Below are positions 11,615 to 22,924 of a DNA stretch of 64,000 bases, piece by piece. This stretch comes from Hyaloraphidium curvatum (lineage: Eukaryota > Monoblepharomycota > Hyaloraphidiomycetes > Hyaloraphidiales > Hyaloraphidiaceae). The position numbers were made by a program, and so were the translations under genes. The notes below the pieces were generated by a model, which worked only from the letters and a program-made list of their open reading frames with translations, made no database searches and had not been told where the DNA came from. How positions within the stretch are numbered: the stretch's first letter is position 1; each line of letters opens with the position of its first letter. The DNA lies in NCBI GenBank assembly GCA_025558095.1, contig JAIVFI010000016.1, positions 372,001 through 436,000 of the forward strand. Reading direction: 5' to 3'.

Positions 11615-14026
11615 ATGCCCCTCGTGCCGCGTGAGGCAACTTTGGCATCTCATGCAATTAATGCAACTAATGGGTTGCCGGCGCAGAGCTCCTCTTGCCT
11701 CCGCTACCAAGCACCGCGAGGTTTGCTCCGTTCAGGGCCTCTGTCAAAGTGCTGGACACATCTCCTCCTCCCCAGAGGCCAGCCACTGCGGATATCGGGA
11801 GACGATCAGGGCAAGTCAATTGTCTATTGCAATGGAAGATCGGTCGTCGTTCGGGACCTGGCGGTCAGTGGGAGGCACCGGAAGTCCTCGCCAGGGGACT
11901 GAACCCTGCACCGCCTATGTTGCTTCCAGGATACGAGCAAGTCGTGGCGGTTTACGGGACATTCGCAGACAGTAACCGCTGCGCGTTTCGCCCCGAGCGG
12001 CGCCTATATCGCGTCTGGGGGTGGGCTTCCGATTGCCTGAGGGAGTCTCTTGCTGAGGCGGGGTCTACCGTTCCGAAGATGCTGCCGGGAACCTAAAAGT
12101 GTGGGACGTTCTGGGAACCGATCACGTTGTGAAGCTGGAGCAACGGGTGCTAAGCTCTAGGATCAACGACATCGGTGGGTATGCCGCAAGTTTCCTTCGG
12201 CCTCGGTGTTCACGATCGTGGTCAGCTTGGGACTTTGAGAGCAAACGAATCGTCGTAGCTGGCGACGGAAAGGAAAGGTGGCGGGTGTTCGCGGTGACGC
12301 CCTGGCTCTGCTGACTCGGAACAGGTTCGGGCACGCTCTCCTCGTGGACACCGGATCCTCCGTAGGAGAAATTTCGGGTCACAGCAAGGCAATTAATGCC
12401 TGTGCCTTGCGTCCGATGCGGCCCTTCCGTGCCGTCACCGCCTCGGATGACATGACCGTCAACGTGTACAACGGCGTTCCGTACCGGTTCGCAAAGAGCT
12501 TGAAGGATCACACGCGCTTCGTGTACGACGTTCGCTTCTCTCCGGATGGAAAGTTTTTCGTTACGACTGGCGCGGACGGAAAGGTCTGGGAGCTCAACTG
12601 CCCAGCGACTTCACGCGGTTGATTCTTCCCCTGGTCAGATCTTTCTGTACGACGGAGACAGCGCTGAAAAGGTCGCGGAGTTGACTGCGGCCGCGGAGTC
12701 GCATACTGGCTCCATCTTCTCGTTGTGCTGGTCTCCGGACAGCAAGCAACTTATATCGTCGTCGGCGGACTGCTCCGTCAAGCTCTGGGATGTTGAGAAG
12801 CCGGCCGTCGTTCAGACTTGGAAACTCGGCGAATCCGGGGATGCCGGCGATCAGCAAGTCGGCAACTGGTGGCGGGGCGACCATCTCCTTTCCGTGTCTC
12901 TGCGGGGAGATATTAACTTTTTGAGCACGGCGTCACTGAAACCGACCAAGATGGTCGTCGTGGGTTGTTTTGTTCGTTCGCTAGATTGGACTTGACACCG
13001 TGGATCTGCCGAAACAGGGTCACCAGCGACCCGTCACCGCGCTCGCGGTCTGCGCCCCTGACACCTTTGTTTCTGGCTCTAGTGATGGGCGTATTCTCAA
13101 GTGGTCTGCAGAGGGTACCGCTGAGAACGTGCAAGGTGTTGGTCACACGAATCAAGTTGTGGGGCTCGCAAAAGCGGCCACGCAGGTCGTGAGCGCGGGG
13201 ATGGACGATTCGGCGCGCTTCATCGACGTCGAAAAGGGCGCTTTCACGTGGGTGGGACGCAGGGAAGGGAGGTCCGTGCTGGCTGACCTTTTGCCATCAG
13301 CCAAGCAAGCGTGCCCCTTAATGGCATCCCAAAGTCGCTTGCGGCGTCTGGGGACTTGAGCGTAGTTGTTTTGGCGAACAAGGCGGTCAGCATCGTCAAC
13401 AGCGCCCAGCAAAGCTCTATGGCCTTGAAGTTCCCCGGCACAGCGGTTGCAGTCAAGCCTGATGGTAGCGAAGTCGCCATCGGTGGTGAGGTGGGGCTTC
13501 AGACCGTCGCGCGCGACCGCATTGTCTCACGTGGATTTGCAGAATAACAAGGTTCACATCTTCAAAGCTGGAGCTGGGAAGCCCTTGGAAGATACTGGGC
13601 GGGTGTTTGAAGGCAACCGCTCTACCATTACAGCTTTGGCATACTCGCCGGACGGGAAACTGCTGCTGGCGGGCGACGGCCAGCGGGTGCTCGTCGTGTA
13701 CGACACGGAAACGGGAGCGGTAGGTTGGCACGAGGATCTTTGGTCCGCTTGCCTGAGTCGCGGCGCGCTTTGCAGGTCAAGATCGACACTTGGGTTTATC
13801 ACAACTCGCGGATCAACTCCGTCGCATGGTCCCCGGACGGGAAGCGGGCCGTCTCTGGCTCGTTAGATACCAACATCATCCTCTGGAACGCGGACAACCC
13901 GTCGCAAAAGGTCCAGCTCAAGAATGCCCACGTAGACGCCGTGAACTGCGTGTCGTTTCTGAGCGACAGTTCCATCGTTTCGGCAGGTCAGGATGGTGCT
14001 ATTCAGATCATTTCGATCACCCAATA
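11615..14026 (+). CDS. AIP1: Actin-interacting protein 1 (WDR1 family), double beta-propeller
   Basis: AIP1 works with cofilin to disassemble actin filaments. The reading frame hops between frames through many short introns and yields a run of WD40 repeats: LPSTARGQPLRISGDDQGKS, IVYCNGRSVVVRDL, SKSWRFTGHSQTVTAARFAP, GNLKVWDVLGTDHV, GEISGHSKAINACALRP, DHTRFVYDVRFSPDGKFF, SHTGSIFSLCWSPDSKQL, GHQRPVTALAVCAPD, EGNRSTITALAYSPDGKLL, NSRINSVAWSPDGKRAVSG and a final VSAGQDGAIQIISITQ. Order and spacing match the two seven-bladed propellers of AIP1. The start is inferred: ATG 11615 opens a 16-nt exon (MPLVP) whose donor GTGAGG at 11631 splices to an acceptor just before CTCCTCTTGCCTCC; the branch point CTAAT sits where expected. 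Stop at 14026, 16 bases before the stop of convergent GRP94. Confidence 0.87.
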
Positions 14027-14042
14027 GATACCAGTGAGATGA

Positions 14043-17000
14043 TCACAGTTCATCGTGAGACACGTCCGCCTCCGTTGGTGCGCCGGCGCTGCCAGCGTCT
14101 TCCGAGCCTGCGGAAGCCTCCGCATCCGCCTTCGCAGCAGCCTTCTCCTTCTCCTCCTTCGGGTCCTTTATCGGTGCCGGCTTGATCTCGACCTCGGCCT
14201 CCAAGTCCTCGTCAACACCGAGCGCGGTCCTAACGACCTTTTCCATCCGCTCGGCAAACTTCTCCGTGTCTGACGCGGGCGTGAGGGGGGCGCTTGTGCG
14301 GGCCGACGGGTGCCCACTCACCAGGGATGCCGTAACCCGACCGCACGAGGGCCATCTCGTAAAGGGTGCGGACCATCTCCGTCGCCTTGTCGTCGTTGTC
14401 TCCGTCCTGCACTTTCTTGAGGAGGGACTTGATGATCGGATGCCCGTCGTTGATGTCCAGGATCTTCTTCTGCTGCCGCTGGAACTCCATCATGTAGTTC
14501 TGCTCCTGCTGCTTGAACACCTGGCCCTGCATCAGCCGCTCCGTGTTGCCTGTTGTCCCGTCAGCGCCCACTGGAATCGAGTCGGGCATCGGGAGGCACC
14601 CACCGGTCCAGCCCCACTGGTTCGCAACAATCGCCATCGGGCTCTTTGTGAGCAAGTCCGAGATCTGGACCTTCTCGACCACGTCGATCACTGCCGGGGG
14701 CGGTCAATGCAGCTCCACGGGTAGCTGCGGAAGACTCACGGGCAATCTTCAGCCAGTCCAGGAGCGGCTTGAACTCTTCCTCGCGCGCTTCCTTGGTCTT
14801 CTTGGCCTCCTCATCCTCGTCACCAAACTTCAACCCGGCCTTGGCCGCGTTCTGGAACGTGTAGGTTTCCCCCGATTTCGGCGAAAAGGTCGTGACCTGT
14901 TGCCACAGGTACTCGTCGATCGGGTCCGAGCAGTAGAGGACCTCGTATTCCCGAGCAAGGATCTTCTCCAGGAGAGGGCTCTTCTTGATCTCCTCCACGC
15001 TGGCGCCGGTCAGGTAGTAGATCTGGGTCTGGTTCTTCTTCATCCGCTCGATATAGTCCAGGATGGACGTGCTGTTGTCGTGCGAAGACTGGAATCGCAG
15101 CAGACGAAGAAGCTTCTTTTGGTTCAGCCGGTCCTCGATGGCGCCCAGCTGGAGGAGAAGTCAGCCTTTGCCGGGATCGCGGTCCGCAGCTTCACACCTT
15201 GAGAGTTACGCCAAAGCTCTCCAGGAACTTGGGGTACTTCTCTTCGTCCTTGCTGAGGGTCTTGAACAGTTCGATCGCCTTGCTGACAAGCTTCTTCTTG
15301 ATCCAGTTCAGGATGCTGTGCTGCTGGATCGTCTCGCGAGAGACGTTGAGCGGGAAATCGTCGGAGTCGACGACGCCCTTGATGAACGCAAGCCACCGCG
15401 GAAGGAAATCGACCTGCCCATGGCCTCGCTCAGCAACTCGGAGTTGGCACCAGGTACGGGACCACCCACCAGCTCATCCGTGATGAACACCCTGCGGACG
15501 TACAGCTTGATGTTCCGGTTGAAGGACTCCTCGGCCTGCTGAAGGAACGACGGGGCGGGCTTCGCCGGAACAAAGATGATCGAGCGGAACTCGTGCTCCC
15601 CTTCAGCCTTGAAGTGAATGTACGACAGAGGGTCGTCGTTTTCCTTGGTGAAAGCCTTGTAGAACTCGTTGTACTCTTCTTCTGTGACGTCCTTGGGGTT
15701 GCGAATCCAAACTAGAAACCAATCCGGGGAGGTGAGAACCATCCTTGGTGGCATGCGGGTCCACCCACTCGGCTTGTTCGTGTTGACCTTCTCCCACTCC
15801 TCGACCTTCTTTTCGACGGACTTGGTCTTCGGCTTGTCATCATCCTTCTTGTCCTCCGTCGCGTCCTCCACGTCCTCCTCGGGCTTCTCCGCGTCCTTTG
15901 CGTCCGCCTTGTCCTCGTCCGGTTTCTCGGCCTTGTCCTCCTCGATCGGAACCTCCTCCGTCACGGTTTCTAGGAAAAAAAGATGGCGCGGCGACCGCAC
16001 TGATCAGCCTGGAAGCTTCCCACGAACGGATAGGGGCCCACTTTGAACCCAGAGGTAGATCGGGAAGTTGATGAACTGCGAGTACTTCTGAACGAGTTCC
16101 TTCAGCCGCGTGTCCTCGAGGAACTCCAGAGTATTGGGCTTCAGGAAGAGTGTGATCTCCGTGCCGCGACCGAGCGTGTTTCCGCGCGGATCCTCGGCGA
16201 TGGTGAACCTGTCAACGAGGGACGTCGGCCGTGATCCCGACGGGGAGAACGACGGTGGTGCTCACTCGTTCTGTGCGCTGGACTCCCAGATGAGCTGCTT
16301 GTCGGTGTTGTGCTTGGTGACGACGCGGACCTTGTCAGCCACGAGGTACGCCGAGTAGAAGCCGACGCCGAATTTGCCGATCAGGTTCATGTCCGCCGTG
16401 TTGTTCTCCAGCGCCTTCAAGAAGTCGCTCGTCCCACTCTTTGCCAAAGTTCCGAGGCTCTGCAGCGAGCGGAACGGGCGTCAAAAGGTGCCGCGGGCTG
16501 CCTGAAGCGCCGGCCCAACCTTGACGAGGTCCTCCTGGGTCATGCCCACTCCGGTGTCCGTAATGGTGATCGTGTTGTCATCCTTGTGTGCGCGCACTTC
16601 AATCTTGAGGTCCGGGTTCTCCTTCAGGGCGTCCGGGTCCGTCAGGCTCAGGAACCGGATCTTGTCCAGGGCGTCGGACGCGTTGGAAATCAGCTCGCGG
16701 AGAAAGATTTCCTTGGTCTTGTACAGAGAGCTGGCGGGATGAATTGGCAGCAGCGACATGCGGACGACGCCATGGCGGGTTGAATGGTGAGCACCGCGGC
16801 ACCAGGACGGCGTCGGCACGAGGACCCACTTGATGATGATGTCCAGGACGCGGGAAATCTCGGCCTCGAACTTGAAGTGCTTCGACTTGGCCTGGACCGC
16901 TTCCAGCTGCGATGAGGAAGGCGATGAGTGCCGGGCGCGGCCGCGGCGCCGGAATGGGCCGCGCACCTGCTCCGCGGTGAGTTGGGGAGCGGCGGGAGCC

Positions 17001-17113
17001 GCGGGCGCCGGCTCGGACGACTCCGCAGCGGACGCGCCCCGCGCGACCAGGAGGAGGGCTGCAACGGCCACGAGGGCCAGCAGGAGGGCCCGCGACAGCG
17101 TCGGACGAGCCAT
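14043..17113 (-). CDS. Endoplasmin, ER-resident HSP90 (GRP94/HSP90B)
   Basis: ATP-dependent chaperone of the ER lumen. ATG 17113 begins a signal peptide ([20 protein letters not shown], cleavage near ASAAES). The N-terminal ATPase domain shows [24 protein letters not shown] and [20 protein letters not shown]. An acidic charged linker (about 15800-15960) precedes the middle domain with [34 protein letters not shown] and RRVFITDE. The C-terminal dimerisation domain ends in HDEL, the ER retrieval signal, instead of the cytosolic MEEVD. Several introns are visible, for example about 14285-14329 (SGYGIP to DTEKFAERM) and about 15708-15771 (NKP to IWIRNPKD). Intact throughout as far as can be read. 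GRP94 is absent from the common Dikarya model fungi, which makes its presence informative about lineage. Confidence 0.93.
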
Positions 17114-17235
17114 CGGCGTGTTTGGGCAGGTGGAAGGGCAACGAAAATCGACGTGTCCGGTCCCCGGCCGCGGCCCTGCACCGCCCGATCCGCCCAGCCA
17201 CACGATTCCTCGAGAAAACTCTCTCAGGATCGACG
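17114..17235. promoter_or_regulatory. Divergent promoter region between GRP94 and the PAC3 gene
   Basis: The start codons of GRP94 (17113, minus) and the proteasome chaperone gene (17236, plus) are separated by 122 bases. No ER-stress element of known consensus was recognised by eye. Inferred only from geometry. Confidence 0.4.
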
Positions 17236-17722
17236 ATGTCCTTTCCGATCGCGGTCGTGCAGCGTTCCGGGCCTCGCTTGGATGTGATGGTGATGGAACA
17301 TGCCGACCGTTTCTTTGTCGTCGTCAACGAGGGGATCGGAGCCTTTGGCAGCATCGTGAGGGCTGCAGACGCGCGACGGTGGAGCCCGCTCACGACGCGT
17401 CCAGATCTCTGCCCGATGGGACAGGCCGTCGTCCGCGCGTTTCGATGCCGCGGAGGAGTTGGTGGCGGAGAGCAGGACCTGCGACGTCAGGGTCGTGCTG
17501 GGAACCCCGGACGACCCGCTGGCGCATGTCTATGCCAGCAGGATCCTCGATGAGATGGCCAAAGCGCGTCCGACGGACGATCGGACGCTCCTGCTCAGCC
17601 TTGCCTTGAGGAGAAGCCCCGCTGAACCCGGTTTGGACGCGCCTGACGCGTCGGCATTGGGCCAGGCGCGCGAAACCCTCGAAGAGGCGGTCAACCTCCT
17701 GCGGGAGTGCCGGCTCTTTTGA
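17236..17722 (+). CDS. Proteasome assembly chaperone 3-like (PSMG3/Irc25 family)
   Basis: PAC3 helps build the 20S alpha ring with PAC4. The first exon (ATG 17236) reads [12 protein letters not shown] then [19 protein letters not shown] and AFGSIVRA, which resembles the beta-strand pattern of PAC3 ending in an 'IGTLV'-like turn. After an intron somewhere between about 17357 and 17473, the second exon gives [20 protein letters not shown], then LLLSLALR and a terminal [14 protein letters not shown], matching the family's 'TKVLLG.DEPL.HV.A' and C-terminal helix. Predicted size is about 130-150 residues, usual for the family. The exact splice site was not resolved. Convergent with PheRS alpha, 40 bases between stops. 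The family assignment is from pattern memory and should be regarded as probable. Confidence 0.68.
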
Positions 17723-17762
17723 ATTATTCGTGTCTCTCTATGGCAAGCTCGCAACATCGCGA

Positions 17763-19788
17763 TCACGAGACGGCCTCGGGATTTGGCAGCGTCAGGAGCT
17801 CTTTCCCCGTCTTTCGATCGAAACGGATCACGGGCATGCTCTGGATTGCCGAGATGTCGACCTTGTGGCCCAGCAGCTCCCGGATGTTGTCGATCCCGTA
17901 CTTGATCATGGTTGGTCGCTCAAGGGAGAGGCCCCACGCGATCACCGACACATCCTCCGGCAAACCCATGGGCCGGAGCATTTCCGGCCGGAACATCCCC
18001 GAGTTGCCGACCTCGACCCACTTCTTGAGCCCTGTAAAGAAGAGCTCCGGCATCAGCGAAGGGCGCATGGGGGACACATGCTCACTACGAACCTTGATGG
18101 TAGGAAAAGACCTCCATGCTGGGCTCCGTGTAGGGATTGTACGCCGGTTTGAACTTGATGGGTGACAGGCCCATCTTGCCAAAGAAGGTGTTGAGGAACC
18201 CGATGAGGTCGCCAAGTGTGATGCCCCGGTCCGCAATCAGCCCTTCGACCTGGTGGAACTCTGCCAAATGGGTTGCGTCCACGGTTTCGTTGCGGAACAC
18301 GCGGTCGATCGAAAAGTATTTGACTGGCCGGAACTCCTTCTGTTGGCGGGAGTAAGCCTCGCGCCCGCCCCGGTGCGCGACACCACATCACCTCCTGCGC
18401 CAGTTGGTAGAGCATGTAGGAGCTCCGCGCGGTCGTGTGTGTCCGGAGGATCAACTTCTCCGCCTCGTCCTGCTGCCACTCGTAGCCGTATCCGATGCTG
18501 CCGTAGCCGCCCTTGGAGTGGACCTTTTTCACTCGCTCCATGTAGTCCTTGGGGAACTTGTCGTCCGTCGCGGGATCGGAAAGGAAGAAGGTGTCGTGCA
18601 TGTCGCGGGAGGGATGTTGCTGGGGCTGGAAGAGGGCGTCAAAGTTCCAGAAGGAAGATTCGACAAAGTGGTTTGTCGGCATCTCGGTGAAGCTTTGGCG
18701 AGCGAGGCAACACATCCATGAGGGTGCGGCGGGCGGCGGCGGGGGACGCTCATACTCACCCAAGCTCGAAGAAAATCTGCCGGATCTCCTCCCGGACCTT
18801 CATCAGAGGGTGCAGCGCGCCACCGCTCGGGGGAACTCCCTCGGCGGCAAAGTTGTACTTTTTGAAGTCCTGGTTCTTCCACGACCCGCTTCCGGTGCGG
18901 GCGTCAGATCTGCAAGCAGATCCGAAGGACCGGGAACCCACGTCACCAGCATCTCGGGGGTGATGTCCGTCGCCTGCTTTGCCAGCGACGTGGAAAAGCT
19001 GGGTCCTTTCGTGACCTTGTACGTGATGGATTTCCTGCCATGTGAAGATGAGCAGCTGAGTCTGCAATCACCGCCGACTCCCGAGCGCGAACCCACATCC
19101 TCGAGACCAGCCTCCGGCTCAGCAGCTCCTTCAACGCATCGGGCTTGGGGTGTGTGTGCGTATCCCGCACAACGGCCAAGTCCAGGGCGGTCTGATCCGT
19201 GACAGCATCCACCTGTCCCGGAGCAGCTCAAGCGATCCGGCACCAAACCCCGCAAACGCGTGCCAACTCACGGCGCGGACCAAGGAGTTCCCGACTTTCT
19301 TGACCCATTTGTTTTTGAAGGCCTTGCCTTGGCCAACCTTGGCCGACTCCTCTCCGACGAGTTTCTGTCCAAAGCGTCACCAAGAGCTGTCTGATGGGAG
19401 AAGGACAAACCCACCGGCAGCTCGGAAATGGGAAGGCCGACGTCCCCCGCCGGAATGGCGTTGAAAACCTTAACCTCATGGCTGCCCGACGCGGCGAGCT
19501 CCTTGCCCTCGGCAGTGAGCTCGTAGCGAAAGTCCTCGAGAGTCTCGAACTTCACGAACTGGGGCACCGTAAAGCTCGATCAGCGCTCCGGGCAGCCCGA
19601 TGCACTCTGCGGCGGCGCACTTCTCGGCTCCAGAGACTGCTGAGCGCTCCGTACATGGCCGGCTGCTCGATCTCCTTCCCGTCCAAACGCAGCTTCTCCG
19701 TCGACTCGATGAGGCCATCGACGTCCAGGGTCTGCAAAATGAGGCCCTGCAGGGCCTCTGCGCCGGCCGGGCCCTCTTTCGCAGCCAT
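17763..19788 (-). CDS. Phenylalanyl-tRNA synthetase alpha subunit, cytosolic
   Basis: Catalytic subunit of the class II synthetase that charges tRNA-Phe. ATG 19788 begins [20 protein letters not shown], followed by the winged-helix N-terminal region ([19 protein letters not shown]) typical of eukaryotic alpha subunits. Class II motifs follow: [58 protein letters not shown] (motif 2); and [18 protein letters not shown] with [20 protein letters not shown] (motif 3 region). The protein ends PNPEAVS. At least seven short introns break the frame, for example around 18060-18115 and 18370-18400. All expected motifs are present, so the gene looks intact. It pairs divergently with lipin (143 bases apart). 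Confidence 0.93.
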
Positions 19789-19931
19789 CTCGGGGCCGAG
19801 CGGGCGGAAGAAGGTAGAGTACGCGTTTTGTGTGTGTCGCGCGCGTCCTCCGCGCCCACGCGTACCTACTGCTCCGCAACCCCGTCCCCCGATCACCGGT
19901 GTTCGCGCCGTCGACGGCGGCCGTGACTAAG
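19789..19931. promoter_or_regulatory. Divergent promoter region, PheRS alpha / lipin
   Basis: 143 bases between opposing start codons. It contains a short GT-rich run (TTTTGTGTGTGTCGCGCGCG, about 19828-19847) but no recognised binding site. Confidence 0.4.
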
Positions 19932-22868
19932 ATGTCGTCGTATCTCCCTAGTTGGGAATCGGTCCAGCGTGCCGTGACCTCCATCTACGGGATTGCGAGG
20001 GACATCAACCCGGCCACTCTCACCGGAGCCATCGACGTCATCGTGGTGCAGCGGAAGGACGGGACCCTGGCATGCTCCCCATTTCACGTTCGGTTTGGCA
20101 AGCTGAAGCTGCTCGTACCGTCGGAGAAGAATGTGGGTTGCCGCTCGCACCAGGGAGACGTTGCAAGCGGGCAGCGGCTCATCGCCGTTGGCATCCCCGC
20201 GGACCAGGTCGATGTTATCGTCAATGGGACCAAGCAGAACTTACCAATGAAGGTCGGCGACGCCGGAGAGGCCTTCTTCGTGGTGGAAACCAAAGTCAGA
20301 CCGCCCGCGATTGGCTCCGTGGAAACGTTGCCTGAGTCGTCGAGCCCCGCAGAACCCAGTCCCAAAAGAATACGCCACGTCGCCGCTTGCGTCAGCAGCT
20401 GATGCGCCTCTGGTATGTGTTCGGCGTTGGGAAGGGAAAGTCATGGTCTCATGCCGCCTTCTCCGGTCCGCCAGTCTGTGGAACCCCTATCCTTGGACGA
20501 CTCAAACGTTGACGATGGATCTGCCGTGGATACACCTGTGACCTTTGAAGCTTCACCAACCCCCCCGGACGATGTTCCAGAAGCGGCTACTGACGCCGCC
20601 GGTGGTGAATCCGCGGTTGACCAGTCTGTGGCGGAGAAACTGTTCGACGACGCTCCCGAACCCGGACAGCTGGAGCAGCGCGCTGAAAGGGATCGTTATC
20701 CGCTGAGTGATACGGAGATGGATCGCTTGCGACCGGACGCAAGGTCAGCTTAGTTGTTCGAGGTTGCATGCCCTCTTGACATCCACGACAGGGCCGACAC
20801 GCGGAACATGCTGAGCGACACGGAGCCGGAAGCCACCGTTGGAAGCCCTCCAAAGTACACTTGGACTTGGGGCGCCTTGCCGACAAAGGCAGCCGCGGAT
20901 CCGTCACAGCCGTCGGACACGGCCGGTTCACAGCCTTCCGAGGGACAGACGGAGGACTTGACTATCGAAATCGCGTCCACGGCTCAGCTTTCTCCCGTCT
21001 CGGCCCCGCGCGATGAAAGCGGCGACCTGGATGGGAGCGGTGCTCGGAACGAGCGTTCTCCCTCTCCTTCCCTGCCTGGATCGCCAAGCCCGGCGAGCAA
21101 TGAGTACGAGGATTCCGAGTATCCATCGCTCGGCGACTTCAAAGTCGACATTTCCTTGTGCGGGCAACCCGACAACCTCCCCAAGCTTTCCAAGGAGGTG
21201 CGGCGGGATTGCCCAGAGCGACGGGGACCCGAACTGACAATCATTCGTGCGAGCAGGAGGCGGCTCTGCTTTTCCGCAAAAACTCCATCTCTTTCGACGA
21301 GTTCTGCCAGAACCCAAGCGTCTTGACCGATCCCAACCTTGTGTTGCGCATTAACGGAAGGTACTTGTGTTGTTTTTGCAGGAGGCGGCGATGAAGGCTC
21401 ACTCTCACGCAGCTACTACTCGTGGAGCGTAGCTGCTCCCATGATTGCTTGCCGAGCAATCTACGGGTACGACTTGCCCGGGGACGTTCTCTCGGAGCTG
21501 GTGGCCCAGCACCAAAAGAAAGCCGCTGTTTCGGGTTGGCGCCAGTGGTGGTCGCGGTCCTCCGCCCAGCCGCCTGCGCCGCCCGCGCGGACGTCGACTT
21601 CGGAGAGCTCGCCACCCATGTCGCCGCCGGTCTCTGCCCCGCCGTCGCCGACCGCTGCTTCGCTGGCGGTGCCCGGGCCTCCTAAGGAGCCCGCGCGGGA
21701 GGAAGAGTACAACTACGCCAAAACACTGCGGCTGACTTCCGACCAGCTTGTAAGGCCTGGCTCCGCGAGGAGCGTTTGCAGTTGCTGATCTTCTTCTTTA
21801 TTCAGAAAGAACTGAACCTCCAGAAGGGCCTCAACACGGTGTCGTTCGTCGTGCGATCAACCCTTCAAGGCACGGCCGCCACGAATGCCCGTATCTTCCT
21901 GCTGGACGAGGACACCAAGATCGTGATATCGGACGTCGATGGCACGATCACCAAGTCTGATGCCCTCGGGCACCTCTTCACGATGGTCGGGCGTGACTGG
22001 ACGCACTCCGGCGTTGCGGGGCTGTACACGGCGATCAAGAACAACGGGTACCAGCTTCTGTACCTGACGTCACGCGCCATCGGCCAGGCGAGCTACACCC
22101 GCGACTACCTCAAGAAGGTGGAACAGGGCCAGTTCCAGCTCCCCGACGGACCCGTCATCATGAGCCCCGACAGGCTGTTCAAGTCTTTCCACCGGTGGGC
22201 AGACGGTGGCCATTGACCATGCGTATCGCCGTTCGCTGACTTGCCGCCGCCGCTCCGAACATAGGGAGGTGATCCTGAAGAAACCGGAGGAGTTCAAGAT
22301 GGCCGTCCTTCGCGACATCAAGCGCCTCTTTGGCGACACCACCCCGTTCTACGCCGGCTTTGGAAACCGAATAACGGTGGGGGACTGCTCGGCCCATTCC
22401 AGCATCCGGAACCAATTCCGCCCCCACAGGACGCGCTATCCTACCGCAGCGTCGGCATACCATCTTCGCGCATATTCACGATCGATCCGGCAGGCGACGT
22501 CAAGCTGGAGCTGATGCCGACCTACAAATCAACGTGGGTCGGTGTGCAGCTGGTTGGCGCGATAGGCTCATCCTCGGCGCAGATACCTCTCGCTGAACGA
22601 GCTGGCCGAGTACCTCTTCCCACCCATCAACCGCGGAGTCCTCGCGAACGAGGAAGAGGCCTTCTCGGACCTAAACTATTGGAAGCAACCGGTACGACCC
22701 GGCCCAGCCGTTGTACGCGAGTTTCGTTTGACAACTCAAGTTTCGTTTGACAACTCCCCGCAGCTTCCGGAGATTGACGATATCTTGGACTTGAACGGGG
22801 AGGACGGGGATGGAGACTATTTTGACGAGGAGCAAGATCTCGAGGCAAGCGGGGTCGATCTGGTTTGA
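19932..22868 (+). CDS. PAH1: Lipin-type phosphatidate phosphatase (PAH1/Smp2)
   Basis: Dephosphorylates phosphatidic acid to diacylglycerol at ER and nuclear membranes, controlling storage-lipid versus phospholipid synthesis. The N-LIP domain starts near residue 20: [40 protein letters not shown] and, after an intron, [18 protein letters not shown] long Ser/Pro-rich acidic middle (20400-21700) follows. The catalytic C-LIP HAD domain begins [19 protein letters not shown] and contains the DxDxT nucleophile motif DVDGT in [17 protein letters not shown], then [33 protein letters not shown] and [20 protein letters not shown]. It ends in an acidic tail. C-terminal introns at about 22378-22427, 22533-22581 and 22692-22763 were read with matching phases; the last contains a tandem 19-base duplication. 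Confidence 0.93.
22692..22763 (+). repeat. Tandem 19-base duplication inside the last lipin intron
   Basis: The motif AGTTTCGTTTGACAACTC occurs at 22720-22737 and again at 22739-22756 with a 19-base period, directly before the 3' splice site CCCCGCAG. Each copy carries a possible branch point (TTTGACAAC), so the duplication doubles the branch-point region. Range given covers the intron. Confidence 0.8.
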
Positions 22869-22924
22869 GATTGTGCAAAAAGGCGGATCGCCATGCCATC
22901 TGAGTCGGTGTACATACGTATGGT

